From: Microbulbifer aggregans
GTDB taxonomy: Bacteria; Pseudomonadota; Gammaproteobacteria; Pseudomonadales; Cellvibrionaceae
Direction of reading: 5' to 3'
Assembly: GCF_001750105.1 (NCBI RefSeq)
Contig: NZ_CP014143.1
Span: 1,302,001 to 1,366,000 of the forward strand
DNA: 64,000 nucleotides
The notes under the pieces were generated by a model, which did no database searches, had not been told where the DNA came from, and saw only the letters and a list, made by a program, of their open reading frames with translations. A program made the translations under genes and the position numbers. Below are positions 60,091 through 64,000 of the stretch, piece after piece. Within the stretch, counting starts at the first letter, position 1, and each line of letters begins with the position of its first letter.

Positions 60091-61296
60091 ATGTACAGGC
60101 TGCCCGGCTTACGTTCCCTGTTTCTGCTTTTCTTGCTCGTCGTCAGTATTCCTGTCGCTGCCGCTGACAAGGGTTTTGAACAATGGGTGCAGGATTTTCG
60201 AAAAACGGCGCTGAAACAGGGCATCTCGCCTGAGGTTTTCGACCGCGCCTTTGCAGGTATCGACTCGCCGGATCAGTGGGTGCTGGACAAGGCGAGCTAT
60301 CAGCCGGAATTCAAGGCGCCGGTGTGGCAGTACTTTGACAACCGGGTGCAGCAGCGCGCGATCCGCATGGGCCGGGCCAAGAAAGAGGAACTGCAGCCCT
60401 GGCTCGATAAAATCGAGAAGCAATATGGGGTCAATCCCAATGTTCTGCTGGCGATCTGGTCCATCGAGTCGAGCTTCGGCGCCATTCTCGATAATGAGAA
60501 AGTGATCCGCAATGTCGTGCGCTCACTGGCGACGCTCGCTTATGCCGACCCCAAACGCAGCAAGTTCGGTCGTCAGCAGTTGCTGGCGGCGCTGAAAATC
60601 CTCCAGAGCGGCGATGTCGATGAAAAGCACCTGGTGGGGTCCTGGGCTGGCGCCATGGGACATACGCAGTTTATTCCCACCAGTTACCAGGCCTATGCAG
60701 TGGATATCGATGGCGATGGCAAGCGTGACATCTGGAACTCCGTGCCGGATGCCCTGGCCACCGCAGCGAGTCTGTTATCCAAGAATGGCTGGCGCCGTGG
60801 CGAGACCTGGGGCTACGAGGTAACCATTCCCTCGCGCAAACTGCCCGCAGGAAAGCTCACCCTGAGGGAGTGGGAAAAGCTCGGCGTCAAGCGGGTCAAT
60901 GGCAAGCCCTTCCCGCGCCCGGATGATATCGCCGAGTTGAAGCTGCCCGCCGGTCGCGAGGGACCGGCATTCCTGATGCTGAAAAATTTCTTTGTCATCA
61001 AGCGTTACAACAACTCTGATCGCTACGCCACGGCGGTTGGCTTGCTGGCCGACCAGATCGGTGGCGGCAAGGGACTGGTAAAAGACTGGCCGCGCCCTTT
61101 TACGCCAATTGACACGGCTCAGGTTGAAGAGCTGCAAAAGCTGCTGAAAGAGAAGGGACTATACGAAGGCGAAATTGACGGTAAGGCGGGCTCTGGAACC
61201 CGCAAGGCCATTCAGGCCTTCGAGAAGAGTATCGGTGTCGAGGTCCAGGGTTATCCCAGCAAGGAAGTGCTGGAGCAGCTGCGTAAAAACCGCTGA
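60091..61296 (+). CDS. MltB-type lytic murein transglycosylase
   Basis: A 401-residue periplasmic enzyme that cleaves the MurNAc-GlcNAc bond to leave 1,6-anhydro ends. The signal peptide ends near PVAA-ADKG (about residue 24). There is no lipobox, so it is soluble, unlike E. coli MltB. The SLT_2 domain spans about 28-320 with catalytic Glu126 in IWSIESSFG and the GSWAGAMGHTQFIPTSY motif. A C-terminal PG_binding_1 domain lies at about 340-398. AAGGAG lies 5 bases before the ATG, directly after a terminator hairpin. Confidence 0.95.
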   Translation: MYRLPGLRSLFLLFLLVVSIPVAAADKGFEQWVQDFRKTALKQGISPEVFDRAFAGIDSPDQWVLDKASYQPEFKAPVWQYFDNRVQQRAIRMGRAKKEELQPWLDKIEKQYGVNPNVLLAIWSIESSFGAILDNEKVIRNVVRSLATLAYADPKRSKFGRQQLLAALKILQSGDVDEKHLVGSWAGAMGHTQFIPTSYQAYAVDIDGDGKRDIWNSVPDALATAASLLSKNGWRRGETWGYEVTIPSRKLPAGKLTLREWEKLGVKRVNGKPFPRPDDIAELKLPAGREGPAFLMLKNFFVIKRYNNSDRYATAVGLLADQIGGGKGLVKDWPRPFTPIDTAQVEELQKLLKEKGLYEGEIDGKAGSGTRKAIQAFEKSIGVEVQGYPSKEVLEQLRKNR

Positions 61297-61317
61297 TGCG
61301 ATGACAGTCGTCGACTC

Positions 61318-61346
61318 GTAAAAGGGCCCCCGGGGGGGCCTTTTAC
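61318..61346. terminator. Bidirectional terminator between convergent genes
   Basis: GTAAAAGG and CCTTTTAC arms enclose a G/C-rich core. A-runs and T-runs on both sides let it act on both strands, between the lytic transglycosylase (plus) and the deacylase (minus). Confidence 0.85.
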
Positions 61347-61354
61347 GTTCCAGG

Positions 61355-62371
61355 CTAGAAATTTTCGTCCGGCAACAGGCTGTCCTGCAAGAGTTCGAGG
61401 TTGTCAGCCACCTCATGGGGTTCGTGAAAATAGGCGATGTGGTACATGGCTTCGCCCTCCTGCACCAGCGGGATATTCTGCCGGCCTATAACGATCCCAT
61501 CCGCATTGCATTCCACCTTGCCCAGCTCCTCACCGTACAGATCGGAAATGGTCGCGAGAAGCTCCCCTTTGACCACGTGATCGCCAAGCGCCTTGTGATG
61601 ATTGACGATGCCACTGTCACTGGCGCGCAACCAGCCACTGCGCCTGGCAACGAACGGCTCGATAGTGGATTTCCTGCGCACCTGCGGCAGCATTTTCAGG
61701 TGTCGCATCACATTAATCACACCTTTCTCGCCGGCGCGGATACAGAACTCATCGAAGCGCAGTGCCTCTCCCGCCTCGTACAACAGAATGCGGGTGCCCT
61801 GGTCTGCCGCTGCCTGTCGCAGAGACCCATCGCGGAGTGTGCTGTTGAGCAGTACCGGGACCCCGAAAGCCCGTGCCATCGCCAGCGTCTCCGGCTCATC
61901 CAGGTTGGCGCGAATCTGTGGCAGGTTACTGCGATGGATCGCTCCGGTGTGCAGGTCTATACCGTAGTCGCACTTGGAGACAATCTCCTCGAGAAAGACA
62001 TGAGCCATGCGTGCGGCCAGGGAACCTTTGGATGAACCGGGAAAGGACCGATTGAGGTCGCGCCGGTCAGGCAAGTAGCGGGACTGCTCCAGCACCCCAT
62101 AGACATTCACTACCGGCACCGCGATCAGCGTTCCACGAAGTGACTTGAGCGACTTATTGCGGATCAGTCGGCTTATGATCTCGATGCCATTGAGTTCATC
62201 ACCGTGTAGTGCCGCGCAAACAAACATGGTTGGTCCAGGTTTGGTTCCCCGCTGTACATAGACGGGAATGGCCATCTCTGTGCCGGTATAGAGATGGACA
62301 ACAGGGAGATCAATGTGGCGAATCTCGCCGGGGGCGACGGATACGCCACCGATCACTAATTCTTCTTTCAT
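61355..62371 (-). CDS. Succinylglutamate desuccinylase/aspartoacylase family zinc hydrolase
   Basis: A 338-residue M14-type deacylase of the AstE/AspA family. The zinc site reads H56GDE59 (AALHGDELNGIE) and H141 (GIDLHTG); Glu199 (LLYEAGEALRF) is the likely catalytic base. Arg and Asn contacts lie in DRRDLNRSFPG. It carries a C-terminal beta domain (about 250-325) with VKGELLATI, seen in family members outside arginine catabolism. No ast genes and no rimK are adjacent, so the substrate is unknown. A deacylation of an N-acyl or gamma-linked amino acid is inferred from family and neighbourhood. Confidence 0.9.
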   Translation of the reverse strand: MKEELVIGGVSVAPGEIRHIDLPVVHLYTGTEMAIPVYVQRGTKPGPTMFVCAALHGDELNGIEIISRLIRNKSLKSLRGTLIAVPVVNVYGVLEQSRYLPDRRDLNRSFPGSSKGSLAARMAHVFLEEIVSKCDYGIDLHTGAIHRSNLPQIRANLDEPETLAMARAFGVPVLLNSTLRDGSLRQAAADQGTRILLYEAGEALRFDEFCIRAGEKGVINVMRHLKMLPQVRRKSTIEPFVARRSGWLRASDSGIVNHHKALGDHVVKGELLATISDLYGEELGKVECNADGIVIGRQNIPLVQEGEAMYHIAYFHEPHEVADNLELLQDSLLPDENF

Positions 62372-62528
62372 GCTCGGGAACTCAATCTGTTGCAGCAGTG
62401 TAGCCTGCTGTTCGATGTTATTAATGTTGTCAGTAGATCGGGTATCGATGGCCTGATCTGCGGCACGGGGTTATTTCTGTTAGGGTGTCGGAAAAGAGCC
62501 AGTGCGCCAATTGTAAACGGGAAAGTGC

Positions 62529-63506
62529 ATGCCATACGAAAGTCAGGTCTTTCACTCGCCACCGATAACAGTGACGGAATCAGGCAGAGAGCGTTGTGTG
62601 GGTTTTGAACTCGAGTTTTCCGGTGTGGACCTGGATAGAACTGCACAGGTCCTCCAGCAGGTTCTGAACGGCGACATTACCGAAGTTTCACCCGCGCAAC
62701 GAGAGGTACACGTTGAGAATGCCGGCGATTTCCGTGTCGAGCTGGACTGGGACTTCCTGCTTCGCACCGCCGGCAAGAGCCCGGACGAGGACTGGGTGGA
62801 ACTCCTCAGCAGGACAGCGGCGATTCTCGTCCCCACGGAAGTGGTTTGCCCGCCGCTGCGGCTGTCGCGTCTTGACGACCTGCTGCCGCTAGTGGATGGC
62901 TTGCGCAATGCGGGTGCTGTCGGCACCGAAGAGACACTGCTGGCGGCCTACGGGGTACACATCAATGCGGAGCTGCCACGGCAGAATGCGGCGACCCTGG
63001 ATGCCTACCTGCGGGCGTTTTCTCTGCTCCAGTGGTGGCTGATGGAAGCCCACCAAGTCAATCCGGCGCGTCGGGTGAGCCCCTATATCGACCTGTATCC
63101 GGAAGTATATGTGCGCCAGTTGATCGAGCGCGGCGGCGCGACGCTGGATGAAATTTTCAGTGACTACCTGCAGCACAATGGGACGCGCAACCGTGCGCTC
63201 GACATGCTGCCGATTCTCTCGGAGATCGACAGTGACCGCGTGCGTCGCGCCATCGATGATCCGAAGATCAAGGCGCGGCCTGCCTTTCACTACCGTCTGC
63301 CGAACTGTCAGATCGAAAAGGCAAGCTGGTCGCTGGCCGGCGAGTGGAATCTCTGGTGCGTGGTCGAGGAGCTGGCCAATCGCCCGGAGGACCTTGATGA
63401 TCTTTGCCAGCGATTTATGGATGCCAGCGCAGGACTTCTGGGCCTCAACCGCTCCCAATGGTTGCAAACCGTAGACACATGGCTGAAAGACCACGAATTG
63501 GTGTGA
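62529..63506 (+). CDS. Amidoligase family protein (GS-like COOH-NH2 ligase fold)
   Basis: A 325-residue cytosolic protein of the amidoligase_2 family, related in fold to glutamine synthetase. The family's GFELEF motif lies at 25-30 and VELDWDF at 70-76, each with acidic residues suited to metal-ATP binding. EVVCPPLRLSR (104-114), YGVHINAELP (141-150) and HYRLPNCQIEK (254-264) are the other conserved blocks. Such enzymes form amide bonds between a carboxylate and an amine; the actual substrates are unknown. The gene overlaps the next one by 28 bases, so they are translated together. A 157-base divergent region separates it from the deacylase. Confidence 0.85.
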   Translation: MPYESQVFHSPPITVTESGRERCVGFELEFSGVDLDRTAQVLQQVLNGDITEVSPAQREVHVENAGDFRVELDWDFLLRTAGKSPDEDWVELLSRTAAILVPTEVVCPPLRLSRLDDLLPLVDGLRNAGAVGTEETLLAAYGVHINAELPRQNAATLDAYLRAFSLLQWWLMEAHQVNPARRVSPYIDLYPEVYVRQLIERGGATLDEIFSDYLQHNGTRNRALDMLPILSEIDSDRVRRAIDDPKIKARPAFHYRLPNCQIEKASWSLAGEWNLWCVVEELANRPEDLDDLCQRFMDASAGLLGLNRSQWLQTVDTWLKDHELV

Positions 63507-64000
63507 CCGGCAATGGCCGCCGCTGGTCACCAAGCTGGTGGTGTACGTCACTGGCGCTACGTCTGGCGGGTGCGATACCGGAGCGTATCAGCGTGCGCCA
63601 TCTCCCCAGTGGTGCACCTCTGGACGGGCTGATCATTGGCGGTGGAGATGATATCGGCACTGAGCACTATGAAAGCGATGTACGGGCGAAAGTGAAATCG
63701 GACCCCGCGCGCGACCAGCTGGAGATTGCCTGGATCGAGCATGCCCTACGCCAGAAGTTGCCGCTGCTTGGCATCTGTCGCGGCGCGCAACTGATCAATG
63801 TGGTCAGCGGCGGTACCTTGCATATCGATATCCGCAAGATGCGCCGTCGCACCTACAACCGCCCCGGGCTGCTACCTACCAAGCAGGTTTTTCTTGTGGA
63901 TGGCTCAACCCTCGCCGGGATATGCAAGCGGAAGAAACTGAGGGTCAACAGTCTCCATCACCAGGCGATCGCTCGGCTTGGCGACGGGCTTCGCTTGGTG
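63479..64000 (+). CDS. Class I glutamine amidotransferase / gamma-glutamyl hydrolase (peptidase C26), partial
   Basis: An open frame from ATG 63479 to the window edge (174 codons, no stop). It has the class I amidotransferase fold: LIIGGGDDIG (51-60), the nucleophile elbow LGICRGAQLINV with Cys100, and VNSLHHQAI (156-164) carrying the region near the catalytic His-Glu pair. The GGGDDI segment and the motifs most resemble PuuD-like gamma-glutamyl-GABA hydrolases rather than amidotransferase subunits of synthetases. It overlaps the amidoligase gene by 28 bases. A likely role is to hydrolyse a gamma-glutamyl amide or supply ammonia to the amidoligase; the rest of the gene and any further partners lie outside the window. 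Confidence 0.88.
   Translation, partial: MAERPRIGVTGNGRRWSPSWWCTSLALRLAGAIPERISVRHLPSGAPLDGLIIGGGDDIGTEHYESDVRAKVKSDPARDQLEIAWIEHALRQKLPLLGICRGAQLINVVSGGTLHIDIRKMRRRTYNRPGLLPTKQVFLVDGSTLAGICKRKKLRVNSLHHQAIARLGDGLRLV

Overview
This is about 64 kb of gammaproteobacterial core chromosome with high GC content and long GC-rich shadow frames. Gene content and order resemble Pseudomonas aeruginosa: hemCDXY, ruvX-yqgE-tonB-gshB-pilGHIJ-chpA, ponA-pilMNOPQ-aroKB-gltBD-hemE, and psd-rhdA-rsgA-orn-queG-nnrD-tsaE-amiB-mutL-miaA-hfq-hflXKC-hisZ-purA. Here these blocks, separate in Pseudomonas, are joined. A TonB-dependent receptor followed by a TPR gene and the loss of some Pseudomonas neighbours (pyrRBC, pilK, chpB, the DamX-like gene, motAB) suggest a marine Cellvibrionales-type organism such as Microbulbifer. 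That assignment is inference from gene order, not from a marker gene. I see no insertion sequence, prophage, CRISPR array, rRNA or tRNA.

Layout. 1-3149: a TonB-dependent outer-membrane receptor and the start of a TPR protein, both on the minus strand. 3150-10717, minus strand: the late haem branch (hemC, hemD, hemX, hemY), then ruvX, yqgE, a TonB-family energy transducer and gshB. 11076-21911, plus strand: the Pil-Chp chemosensory system of type IV pili (pilG, pilH, pilI, pilJ, the giant CheA-type kinase chpA, and a CheW-like chpC). 22090-24747: penicillin-binding protein 1A, divergent from pilMNOPQ (24897-29939), which continues into aroK and aroB. 32024-37903: glutamate synthase gltBD. 38277-40919: hemE and a protein with a strongly degenerate HD-GYP domain, preceded by a perfect CRP/Vfr-type palindrome. 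40994-45596: psd, rhdA, rsgA (minus), orn (plus), queG (minus). 45727-59141, plus strand: the widely conserved nnrD-tsaE-amiB-mutL-miaA-hfq-hflX-hflK-hflC-hisZ-purA series. 59305-61296: a haemolysin III family membrane protein and a MltB-type lytic transglycosylase whose leader carries an intrinsic-terminator hairpin. 61355-64000: an accessory metabolic island with an AstE/aspartoacylase-like deacylase, divergent from an amidoligase that overlaps a class I glutamine amidotransferase running off the window.

How the genes work together. Half the window builds or steers type IV pili: the PilMNOP inner-membrane complex, the PilQ secretin, the PilJ receptor, the ChpA kinase and the PilG/PilH regulators. 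A TonB paralogue and PBP1A are close by. Two housekeeping themes run through the rest: tetrapyrrole synthesis (hemC, D, X, Y, E) and RNA/protein quality control (Hfq, MiaA, HflX, HflKC, RsgA, Orn, QueG, TsaE). The least explained parts are the amidoligase-amidotransferase-deacylase group, the degenerate HD-GYP protein with its CRP-like site, and a Pil-Chp system with no methyltransferase or methylesterase at the locus.
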